Part shown: positions 1 through 5,321 of the stretch, piece by piece
How positions within the stretch are numbered: position 1 is the stretch's first letter
How the letters are laid out: each line of letters begins with the position of its first letter
Assembly: GCA_002424625.1 (NCBI GenBank)
Contig: DIKR01000040.1
Coordinates: 143-5,463, forward strand
Reading direction: 5' to 3'
Source of the DNA: Desulfuromonadaceae bacterium UBA5613
GTDB lineage: Bacteria > Desulfobacterota > Desulfuromonadia > Desulfuromonadales > UBA2197
DNA: 5,321 nt
Position numbers and translations under genes: made by a program
Notes under the pieces: generated by a model
Database searches by the model: none
The model's input: the letters and a program-made list of their open reading frames with translations, nothing else
What the model was told of the DNA's origin: nothing

Positions 1-96
1 CTCCTCGCCGCTGGCGGCCTTTACGCCCGCCTTTGGCGCTTGCAGCAAGTGGAGGGGGACAACCTAGTCGAAGCACCCACCGCACCTTCATTGTAG
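1..96 (+). CDS. ABC exporter, C-terminal end (partial)
   Basis: The frame starting at base 1 is open for 31 codons and ends in TAG at 94-96. The visible tail contains LLAAGGLYARLWRLQ followed by an acidic, proline-containing end. The pattern LL..GG.Y..L...Q is the usual C-terminal helix of ABC exporter half-transporters (MsbA, lipid and multidrug types), just after the H-loop of the nucleotide-binding domain. The rest of the gene lies outside the window, so the substrate and the presence of a fused membrane domain cannot be judged. The stop codon lies inside the left arm of the palindromic element that follows. No U-tracted terminator is visible after it. The family call is an inference from a short but characteristic tail. 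Confidence 0.7.
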   Translation, partial: LLAAGGLYARLWRLQQVEGDNLVEAPTAPSL

Positions 97-160
97 GTCG
101 AATTACGCTGCGCTTAGCCAAGGGCCGGTAAATTACCGCTTGCGCAAGGTAACCCGACGT
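93..160. repeat. Degenerate REP-like palindromic intergenic element
   Basis: Outer arms GTCGAATTA (97-105) and TAACCCGAC (150-158) are inverted copies with two mismatches. Inside the right half, TTAC-CG-CTTGCGCAAG-GTAA (133-152) is a near-perfect palindrome around CTTGCGCAAG. The left half has its own GCTGCGC core. The form 'GTAGGTCG..TTA..gcgc..TAA..CGAC' resembles dispersed REP-type elements common between genes in many proteobacteria. This copy looks like two diverged halves joined together. It could fold in the RNA at the end of the ABC exporter message, but it has no T-run. That it is repeated elsewhere in the genome cannot be seen from this window. Confidence 0.45.
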
Positions 161-344
161 TCGTCACCACAACCTGCATGCAGACAATCCTTGACCTTTG
201 TTTCGATTTTACGCTAACACCAACGGCACATACTTCTCCTGGGAGCAACCCGGGTATATATTCAGCTCACTTTCTTCACACGTGGCAAACAGTATCATCG
301 CCGGCCATAGGTCTGGGCACAGAGTCGGAAAGGGCCATCGCAGC
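161..344 (+). other. Non-coding leader region before the phosphate transporter
   Basis: This stretch holds no gene I can support. It contains a 10-base palindrome CTGCATGCAG (174-183), a TTGACC (191-196) that could be a -35 box but lacks a convincing -10 partner, an AT-rich TATATA (255-260), and the ribosome binding site at 327-334. I looked for a Pho box, expected if phosphate starvation controls the gene, and found no convincing pair of repeats. The transporter promoter is therefore unassigned. Confidence 0.4.
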
Positions 345-2606
345 ATGAACACAGAACTTCTCCTGATTGGAGTCGGCATCCTCGTCCTGATTGCCATCTT
401 CGACATTATGGTCGGCGTCAGCAACGATGCCGTCAACTTCCTCAACTCGTCGATCGGCTCACGAGTGGCGCCGCGGGCGACGATCATGTTCATCGCCAGC
501 CTCGGGATCATGGCCGGGGTCACCTTCTCCAGCGGCATGATGGAGGTGGCGCGTAAAGGCATCTTTCATCCTGAATTCTTCACCATGCCGGAGCTCTTGA
601 CCATCTTTCTGGCGGTCATGATCACCGACATCATCCTTCTCGATCTCTTCAACACCTACGGCCTCCCCACCTCCACCACGGTCTCGGTCGTCTTCGAGCT
701 CCTCGGAGCAGCGGTGGCGGTCTCCGTCCTCAAGATCATGCAATCCGGCGATAGTCTGACGACCATTGCCCGCTATATCAACTCATCGAGTGCGATCACC
801 ATTATCATGGGGATTCTGCTCTCGGTGGCGATCTCCTTTATTTGCGGCGCCCTCGTCCAGTTCCTGACCCGCCTCCTCTTTACCTTTGACTACCAGAAAA
901 GAATCAGACGTTACGGGGCACTATGGGGCGGCATGGCCCTGACCTCGATCACCTATTTTATTCTAGTCAAAGGGGCCAAGGGCGCGTCCTTTATCACCAG
1001 GGAGAATATCGCCTGGATAAATGCCAATACCGCCCTCCTCCTGTTGTTGATCTTTGCCGCCTCTGTCGTCCTCCTGCAGATTCTGCAGCAACTGAAGTTC
1101 AATATCCTCAAACCGATTGTGCTGATCGGTACCTTTGCCCTGGCAATGGCATTTGCCGCCAACGATCTGGTTAACTTCATCGGCGTCCCCCTCGCCGGCA
1201 TCGAAGCCTTCAAGACGGCGATGGCGACAAGCGATCCCCTGACCGTCACCATGGGGGCTTTGGGGCAAAAGGTGCAGACCGAGACCCTCTATCTCCTTTT
1301 CGCCGGGGTCATCATGGTCGTCACCCTGTGGCTGTCGAAAAAGGCGAAAACGGTCACCGAAACCGAGCTCAGCCTCAGCCAGCAGGATGAAGGGAACGAA
1401 CGTTTCGAATCGATCTTTTTGTCCCGGGCCATTGTCCGCTTGGTCCTGCACCTTTTTGAAACCGCCAAACTCATCATCCCGCAAGGACTCCGCATGGTTG
1501 TCAGCCGCCGCCTTAATCCCGCGGCCGGTCAAGGCGAAATGACCGGGGAGAAGAAGCCTTCCTTCGACCTGCTGCGGGCTTCGGTCAACCTGATGGTGGC
1601 CAGCGCCGTCGTCTCTTACGCCACCTCTTACAAACTCCCTCTTTCCACCACTTATGTCACCTTCATGGTCGCCATGGGAAGTTCCTTTGCCGACCAGGCC
1701 TGGGGCCGGGAAAGTGCTGTCTACCGCATCACCGGCGTTTTGACCGTCATCGGCGGCTGGTTTCTGACCGCAGTCATCGCCTTCACCTCCGCCGGGCTCT
1801 TTGCCGCGATTATCTTTTATGGCCAGGCCTTCGGGGTGCTCTTCCTCCTCCTCCTCGCCGGGGCGATGATCTGGAATGCCCACCGTAAGCATCAGAGTAT
1901 GGAGAAAGAGGCACAGCAGGAAAAGATCTTCAACCTCAAATCGGTCGAAAATCCCAGGGAAAGTGTGGAAACGACCTTCGAACACATGAGTCTGTTGCTG
2001 AAGGAGACGCGGGAATCGCTCGACAGCGCTCTTGGCGCCCTCTTTCGCCTCGACTATGACCGCCTCGGGGTGGAGCGCAAGAAGCTGAACAAGGCGCAAC
2101 AGTGGTCAAATATCATCATCGCCAACGTCTTCAAGGCGATGCGCCTCCTCGACCAGAAAGGGCTGGCAGTTTCGCACAAGTATGCCCAGACCATCCGCCG
2201 CCTGCAAAAAGTTACCGATGGCCACCGCGATATTGTCCTGCGTGCCTACACTCACGTCGGCAACCACCATAAGGGGCTGCTTCCGGTGCAGATCGCGGAA
2301 CTGGAGGAGGTTCGTCAACTGTTACGCGAGATCCTTCTGGAGGTGGAAGAGACCTTCAGCCGTAAACAGACGGCAAATCTGCAACGTCTCCGGGAAAAAG
2401 ATGCCCAGTTGCGGGCTCTCGCTGCCGAAATGAACGACCGGCAGGTTGCCCGGATTGCCGACAATACATCCAAGACCCGCCTGAGCATCCTTTACTACGC
2501 CATCGTCGGCAATGCGATGATGCTTTCGAAGCAGAACCTGGAGTTACTGGAGATCTTCGATCTCGCCTTTAGCAATATAGAGGAAACAAAGAAGCACGAT
2601 TCCTGA
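345..2606 (+). CDS. PiT-family inorganic phosphate transporter with C-terminal PhoU-like domain
   Basis: Predicted 753-residue inner-membrane secondary transporter for inorganic phosphate (PiT, usually cation-coupled). Both inverted PiT halves are visible: SNDAVN (about 26-31) with PTSTT (108-112), and AANDLVN (271-277) with PLSTT (432-436). About ten or more hydrophobic segments lie between residues 5 and 510. A charged loop (about 330-410) separates the last part of the membrane domain. Residues about 515-753 are soluble, helical and charged, resembling a cytoplasmic PhoU-type four-helix domain. Classical PitA is near 500 residues, so this is the long PiT subtype. The frame is open from a TTG at 198, but I chose ATG 345: the PiT N-terminus begins there, GGAAAGGG (327-334) lies about 10 bases upstream, and the 49 extra residues look non-coding. 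It is monocistronic, ending 22 bases before a strong terminator. Family call firm; ion coupling and PhoU role inferred. Confidence 0.93.
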   Translation: MNTELLLIGVGILVLIAIFDIMVGVSNDAVNFLNSSIGSRVAPRATIMFIASLGIMAGVTFSSGMMEVARKGIFHPEFFTMPELLTIFLAVMITDIILLDLFNTYGLPTSTTVSVVFELLGAAVAVSVLKIMQSGDSLTTIARYINSSSAITIIMGILLSVAISFICGALVQFLTRLLFTFDYQKRIRRYGALWGGMALTSITYFILVKGAKGASFITRENIAWINANTALLLLLIFAASVVLLQILQQLKFNILKPIVLIGTFALAMAFAANDLVNFIGVPLAGIEAFKTAMATSDPLTVTMGALGQKVQTETLYLLFAGVIMVVTLWLSKKAKTVTETELSLSQQDEGNERFESIFLSRAIVRLVLHLFETAKLIIPQGLRMVVSRRLNPAAGQGEMTGEKKPSFDLLRASVNLMVASAVVSYATSYKLPLSTTYVTFMVAMGSSFADQAWGRESAVYRITGVLTVIGGWFLTAVIAFTSAGLFAAIIFYGQAFGVLFLLLLAGAMIWNAHRKHQSMEKEAQQEKIFNLKSVENPRESVETTFEHMSLLLKETRESLDSALGALFRLDYDRLGVERKKLNKAQQWSNIIIANVFKAMRLLDQKGLAVSHKYAQTIRRLQKVTDGHRDIVLRAYTHVGNHHKGLLPVQIAELEEVRQLLREILLEVEETFSRKQTANLQRLREKDAQLRALAAEMNDRQVARIADNTSKTRLSILYYAIVGNAMMLSKQNLELLEIFDLAFSNIEETKKHDS

Positions 2607-2628
2607 TCGGATTCTGCACGCCTTACAG

Positions 2629-2666
2629 AAAAGCGCCTCAGGTCGATATCGACCTGAGGCGCTTTT
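2629..2666. terminator. Perfect 38-bp palindromic bidirectional terminator
   Basis: Two exact 19-base inverted arms meet at GATATC with no spacer. The arms begin AAAAGCGCC and end GGCGCTTTT, so either strand gives a GC-rich hairpin of up to about 17 pairs followed by a short U-run. It begins 22 bases after the phosphate transporter stop. It lies 39 bases beyond the minus-strand stop of the 72-residue gene, so it can end both convergent transcripts. Confidence 0.9.
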
Positions 2667-2705
2667 GTCATAGGAGAACACTGTGCGTGGGGAACAGCTC
2701 ACAGA

Positions 2706-2924
2706 TCAGGGTTTAGTGTGCTTGATTGGTTTGGGAATACTGTGAAAGTGGGAATCTTTATAGGCGCGGTCTTTCTTTTTCATATCCAACTGAATTTCAT
2801 TCTCAACCGCAGAAAGTTCCGCCGCATGGACTTCGAGAATGTCGAGATCTTTTTCACCCCGGACAAGACTTTGTCTGAGCTCAGCCGCCTCTGCACTTGA
2901 GGGTGGAAGATGTTTTCTGGCCAT
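2706..2924 (-). CDS. Small charged protein of unknown function (72 aa)
   Basis: I do not recognise this protein. It starts at ATG 2924 (MARKHLPPSS...) behind AAGGAGGT (2935-2928) at ideal spacing, which decides against the longer ATG at 2948. Residues about 11-52 are rich in E, K, A, L, D and should form one long amphipathic helix, possibly a coiled coil. The tail (about 53-72) is basic, with several His, Pro and Lys residues. There is no signal peptide, membrane segment or cysteine, so it is probably cytoplasmic. It follows the peptidase gene by 111 bases on the same strand and may be read through from it, or from its own weak promoter (3002-3029). The strong ribosome binding site supports real translation; the function is open. 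A 60-codon GTG-start frame on the other strand (2718-2900) is a weaker alternative. Confidence 0.6.
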   Translation of the reverse strand: MARKHLPPSSAEAAELRQSLVRGEKDLDILEVHAAELSAVENEIQLDMKKKDRAYKDSHFHSIPKPIKHTKP

Positions 2925-2943
2925 AATACCTCCTTGCTGGATC

Positions 2944-2989
2944 GGCATCAGCCCTGAAGCCAGTCGGTCACGCTGGACGACTTGATGCC
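2944..2989 (-). promoter_or_regulatory. Foldable mRNA leader before the 72-aa gene
   Basis: In the minus-strand RNA, GGCATCA (2989-2983) can pair with TGATGCC (2950-2944). Directly inside, AGTCG (2982-2978) can pair with CGACT (2966-2962), leaving an 11-base loop and an 11-base bulge on the 3' side. The structure ends 8 bases before the AAGGAGGT ribosome binding site. It could influence translation or simply be an intergenic hairpin. No known riboswitch class is recognised. Confidence 0.3.
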
Positions 2990-3001
2990 TGCTGTTTTAA
3001 A

Positions 3002-3029
3002 AGTCTAACAGGAGTCGGGAGGCTTGCAA
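3002..3029 (-). promoter_or_regulatory. Possible promoter for the 72-aa gene
   Basis: On the minus strand TTGCAA (3029-3024, four of six matches to the -35 consensus) is followed after 16 bases by TAGACT (3007-3002, four of six to -10). Transcription would begin near 2995 and give a leader of about 70 bases. It lies just past the peptidase stop codon at 3036. Weak sequence match only. Confidence 0.3.
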
Positions 3030-3035
3030 GCAGTT

Positions 3036-3977
3036 CTAGGGATGATCGGGAGGATGAGCCTGGGCGCGTTCAATCTCACGCAGAGTGGCGGCAGCGGTGC
3101 TGCGATAGGGGCTATCAACGGCAACGGCTGCGACCGCAGCAGCGTATGCCTCGTCGAGACGGCCCAGTTCCAGAAGAAGATCAGCGAGGTTATTGAGAGC
3201 CGGCACATGCCGGGGCTCCTTTGCCAGCACAGCGCGGTAAGCGGCTTCTGCCGCCGCGGGCTCGCCGGCTTTGCGCAATAGGTTGCCATAAGCAGTGGAG
3301 AGGCCGGCATGGTCGGGCCAGCGCGCCACCGCAGCAGCATAACCCGGACGCGCCGCAACAACATCACTGCGCTCCAGTCCAATCAAGGCGGCGAGGAGAC
3401 GGTCGGGGTCGACGACGACCGGCAAGGCACCAGGGGGGAGAAGAAGGAGGCCCCAACGCCCCCCCCGTTCCCAGGTTCGCAGCACTGTCCGGGTCGCCAC
3501 CGCCCGCTGCTCTTCCCGGCCGGAGGTGAGACAGGTCAGCCCTTTGGCTGCATCAAAACCGACGACCACCGCGTAGTGCCAGACCGGCTTCCAGGAGAGC
3601 CCCCGGTTTTGCAGGATGATCACCGGACGACCGGCGGCGACTTCCTGCAGAATTGCGGCGAAGTCGGAAATTTCCCAGGCCAGCCAGCCGTGCCGACGGC
3701 CGGCGGCGATCAAGGCCGGTTGCAGACTGCCGCGCAAAGCAGGGGAGTAGATTTCGGGCGCCAAGGTCGGCAGGGGGACGGACTCCCCGCCATATGCCAT
3801 GACCATGGCGACGGCAGCAGGCCCACACTGGAAATCATCCTGGGGAATATAGGGGACGGCCAAACAGGGGGGAGCGGCAGGAGGAGGATAAGTGAGCGGC
3901 GGCAAGGACGCGCAGCCGCCGAAAAGAAGAAGCGCGGCCCCGATCAGGACCGCGCTCACAACAGACCGCAAGATCAT
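3036..3977 (-). CDS. PA2778-family lipoprotein cysteine peptidase (C39-like) with TPR repeats
   Basis: 313 residues. The N-terminus is a lipoprotein signal (hydrophobic 5-19, then FGGC with Cys22 as the likely lipidated residue), placing it in the envelope. A proline-rich linker leads to a papain-fold C39-like domain: Gln46, catalytic Cys51 in QCGPAA, and His134 in WHYAVVVGFD. The place where C39 peptidases carry Asp reads LTSGRE, which I recall as usual for this family. The domain closes with W..GLLLLPPGALP (about 175-186). Residues about 224-290 form two TPR-like helical repeats (AAYRAVLAKEPRHVPALNNL and following), normally protein-binding. The ATG overlaps the upstream PA2779-type stop codon as ATGA, so the two are translationally coupled and no separate ribosome binding site is needed. 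Family known by conserved architecture; the substrate is unknown. An eight-base G run falls in the coding strand near residues 171-174 with the frame intact. Confidence 0.88.
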   Translation of the reverse strand: MILRSVVSAVLIGAALLLFGGCASLPPLTYPPPAAPPCLAVPYIPQDDFQCGPAAVAMVMAYGGESVPLPTLAPEIYSPALRGSLQPALIAAGRRHGWLAWEISDFAAILQEVAAGRPVIILQNRGLSWKPVWHYAVVVGFDAAKGLTCLTSGREEQRAVATRTVLRTWERGGRWGLLLLPPGALPVVVDPDRLLAALIGLERSDVVAARPGYAAAVARWPDHAGLSTAYGNLLRKAGEPAAAEAAYRAVLAKEPRHVPALNNLADLLLELGRLDEAYAAAVAAVAVDSPYRSTAAATLREIERAQAHPPDHP

Positions 3978-4381
3978 TTTCTCACAAAGGGATAGACATC
4001 TGTCAAACCGAGAAGGTCGGTAAAGAGCAGGACGAGAAAGATAAAGAGTATCGCGCCAACCACACTGCCGACCCCGCCATCCGCACCAGCCGGCAGAACA
4101 TCAATCTGTTGTGCCAACCGCATCACTTCCTGATCGGTGAGGCTGTTGACCCGGAGCAATACTTCCTGAGTGCTGACACCATGCTCCTGCAGCGCGGCAC
4201 CGACATCTTCGCGAGCCAGAAGCGCAGCGAGACGGTCACGACTGGCGTCCACCTCCTGAGTGCTGACCAGTGTTTCCGTCTCGATCAGGGCCGCACCGGC
4301 GAGGGGGGCGACGATCGTATGAAAGGACATGAGCAGAACCAGGAACAGAGCTGTTTTGTGAAAGAGATTGGACAGTTGCAT
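3974..4381 (-). CDS. PA2779-family small membrane protein
   Basis: 135 residues from ATG 4381, chosen because AGGAGGT (4395-4389) sits 7 bases upstream; the frame extends to 4486 but those residues look non-coding and contain the promoter. The N-terminus is a signal sequence or anchor (hydrophobic 10-30, small residues LAGA before about 30). The middle (about 45-95) is helical and charged, with REDV and RVNSLTDQEV as seen in PA2779 proteins. The end has LPAGADGG (96-103), a hydrophobic helix (about 104-126), and LTDVYPFVRK. The core and tail match the PA2779 family, a constant companion of PA2778 peptidases. The hexapeptide VSTQEV occurs twice (39-44, 69-74). It is the first gene of the minus-strand unit, coupled to the peptidase by ATGA. 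Function unknown; membrane placement inferred. Confidence 0.85.
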   Translation of the reverse strand: MQLSNLFHKTALFLVLLMSFHTIVAPLAGAALIETETLVSTQEVDASRDRLAALLAREDVGAALQEHGVSTQEVLLRVNSLTDQEVMRLAQQIDVLPAGADGGVGSVVGAILFIFLVLLFTDLLGLTDVYPFVRK

Positions 4382-4405
4382 GGGTAGTACCTCCTTTTTT
4401 TCGTA

Positions 4406-4433
4406 AGTATAGCAGGGGGGCGGCAGGATGCAA
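4406..4433 (-). promoter_or_regulatory. Promoter for the PA2779-PA2778 operon
   Basis: On the minus strand TATACT (4411-4406) is a five-of-six -10 box preceded by TGC, giving an extended -10. TTGCAT (4433-4428) stands 16 bases upstream as a weak -35. Transcription would start near 4399, leaving a very short leader before the AGGAGGT and ATG 4381. The spacer contains a six-G run on the plus strand (4415-4420). Confidence 0.6.
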
Positions 4434-4493
4434 ACAAGGAACTCGAATCTCTCGGCAGTGATATCCTTTTTGCTGCCCGGAGTCAAGCCGCGT

Positions 4494-4522
4494 TTGACAT
4501 TGGTAATTTCCTCTGCCAGACT
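4494..4522 (+). promoter_or_regulatory. Possible pyruvate kinase promoter
   Basis: A perfect -35 consensus TTGACA (4494-4499) is followed after 17 bases by CAGACT (4517-4522), a poor -10 box (three of six). The start would be near 4529, about 55 bases before ATG 4585. The weak -10 suggests either help from a regulator or a different true promoter. No carbon-control operator such as a Cra site is recognised. Confidence 0.4.
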
Positions 4523-4584
4523 CTTAATGTATTTTTCGGCAGCAACAGACTAAAGTCAACAGACATAATCTTGAAGGAGTCACA

Positions 4585-5321
4585 ATGCCCAGAACAACCC
4601 GCAAGACCAAGATCGTCGCCACTCTCGGTCCGGTCAGCTCCTCCCCCGAGATGGTCAAAAAGCTCATCCAGAGCGGCGTCGACATCTTCCGCCTCAACTT
4701 CTCGCATGGTGAAAACCCCCAGAAGCTCGAATTGATCCATGTCATCCGCCAGGTCTCTGATAAAATCGGTCGACAGGTCGGCATCCTCGCTGATCTGCAA
4801 GGCCCGAAGATCCGCACCGGCAAGATGGCCGGAGCAGGGATGCACCTCAGCAAAGGGCAGACCGTGCTCATTACCACCGCTGAAGTTCTCGGGGAGAATG
4901 GCGTTATTCCGACGATTTACCGTTCATTGCCGCACGACGTGCAGGTCGGCTCACGCATTCTCCTTGATGATGGTTTGATGGAGCTGAGGGTCACGGCGCT
5001 GGAAGGGGAACAGGTACGCTGCCTGGTGGTGAATGGCGGCCTGTTAAAAAACAACAAAGGGATCAATCTGCCGGGGGTGAAAGTGTCGGCCCCTTGTCTC
5101 ACTGAAAAAGATTTGATCGACCTCGATTTTGCCCTGACTGCCGGGGTCGACTTTATCGCCCTCTCCTTCGTCCGCACCGCTGCCGATATTGAAGAACTCA
5201 AAGAGATTATCGCCGCCAAAGGGATGGATACCCCGGTGGTCGCCAAGATCGAGAAGCCGGAAGCGTTGCGCAACTTCAAATCAATTCTTCATGCGACTGA
5301 TGCGGTCATGGTGGCGCGCGG
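4585..5321 (+). CDS. pyk: Pyruvate kinase, N-terminal part (cut by window edge)
   Basis: Cytoplasmic glycolytic enzyme making pyruvate and ATP from phosphoenolpyruvate and ADP. 245 codons are open to the window end, about half of the usual 470-480 residues. ATG 4585 follows AAGGAG (4574-4579) at 5 bases. Visible landmarks are KIVATLGP near the start, FRLNFSHG (35-42, with substrate-binding Arg36), LADLQGPKIRTG (68-79), the B domain (about 73-170, with DDG and GINLPGVK), then DFIALSFVR (189-196) and AKIEKPEAL (220-228). Lys221 and Glu223 are the expected catalytic lysine and metal ligand. The window stops at MVARG, just before the expected DLG metal motif. Position 75 is Lys in GPKIRTG, the form associated with potassium-independent pyruvate kinases (E. 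coli PykA type) rather than the Glu of PykF type. Transcribed divergently from the PA2779-type gene. Confidence 0.95.
   Translation, partial: MPRTTRKTKIVATLGPVSSSPEMVKKLIQSGVDIFRLNFSHGENPQKLELIHVIRQVSDKIGRQVGILADLQGPKIRTGKMAGAGMHLSKGQTVLITTAEVLGENGVIPTIYRSLPHDVQVGSRILLDDGLMELRVTALEGEQVRCLVVNGGLLKNNKGINLPGVKVSAPCLTEKDLIDLDFALTAGVDFIALSFVRTAADIEELKEIIAAKGMDTPVVAKIEKPEALRNFKSILHATDAVMVAR

Noticed and set aside
198..344. N-terminal extension of the phosphate transporter from TTG 198
   Set aside because: The added 49 residues lack PiT similarity, TTG is a poor start, and ATG 345 has a ribosome site at good spacing.
161..344. Pho box upstream of the phosphate transporter
   Set aside because: Segments such as CTTTCTTCACACG hint at one, but there is no pair of correctly spaced repeats.
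963..2099. Long open frame (378 codons) on the minus strand inside the phosphate transporter gene
   Set aside because: It is a shadow of the strongly supported PiT gene. Its composition (rich in G, D, E, R, H) has no domain sense, and GC-biased third positions keep the opposite strand open.
2718..2900. 60-codon GTG-start frame with a hydrophobic segment, opposite the 72-residue gene
   Set aside because: It has only a weak AGGG-like ribosome site, and its opposite-strand rival has a near-consensus one. Not excluded as a tiny membrane peptide, but not supportable.
3022..3031. GCTTGCAAGC palindrome after the peptidase stop as a terminator
   Set aside because: The palindrome has no room for a loop with a stable stem and no U-run follows it. 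It overlaps the possible -35 box of the next gene.
3309..3995. Open frame of 228 codons on the plus strand opposite the peptidase gene
   Set aside because: It is antisense to a protein with clear lipoprotein, catalytic and TPR features. Its product is a low-complexity G/R/P/Q sequence with no recognisable fold.
4483..4845. Minus-strand frames opposite the start of pyruvate kinase
   Set aside because: They are shadows of the pyruvate kinase coding sequence, which has unmistakable motifs.

Overview
The window looks like ordinary chromosome from a GC-rich Gram-negative bacterium. Signs of this are a lipoprotein signal, a PA2778/PA2779-type envelope gene pair, AAGGAG-type ribosome binding sites and GC-biased third codon positions. 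Gene content and codon style fit a deltaproteobacterium of the Geobacter/Desulfuromonas kind, but this is an impression and not a proven placement. I see no phage, transposon, CRISPR or RNA gene.

Layout: (1) 1-96 is the 3' end of an ABC exporter gene, whose stop codon sits at the edge of a degenerate palindromic intergenic element (about 93-160). (2) 345-2606 (+) encodes a 753-residue PiT-family inorganic phosphate transporter with a long cytoplasmic C-terminal helical, PhoU-like extension. It ends at a perfect 38-bp palindrome that serves as a terminator for both strands. (3) On the minus strand, reading leftward from 4381, come a PA2779-family small membrane protein (4381-3974), a PA2778-family lipoprotein cysteine peptidase with TPR repeats (3977-3036, ATGA overlap with the previous gene) and an unrecognised 72-residue charged protein (2924-2706) with an excellent ribosome binding site and a foldable leader. 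(4) From 4585 (+), divergent from the PA2779 gene, runs the first 245 codons of pyruvate kinase, cut off by the window edge.

How the genes relate: the phosphate transporter and pyruvate kinase are housekeeping genes on either side of the minus-strand envelope cluster. The PA2779-PA2778 pair is the least understood part. It joins a predicted secreted papain-like peptidase anchored as a lipoprotein to a translationally coupled partner. The partner has an N-terminal signal sequence and a C-terminal LPAG/double-glycine, membrane helix and basic tail arrangement resembling a protein-processing signal. Whether the peptidase acts on its partner is a hypothesis that the sequence suggests but cannot prove.
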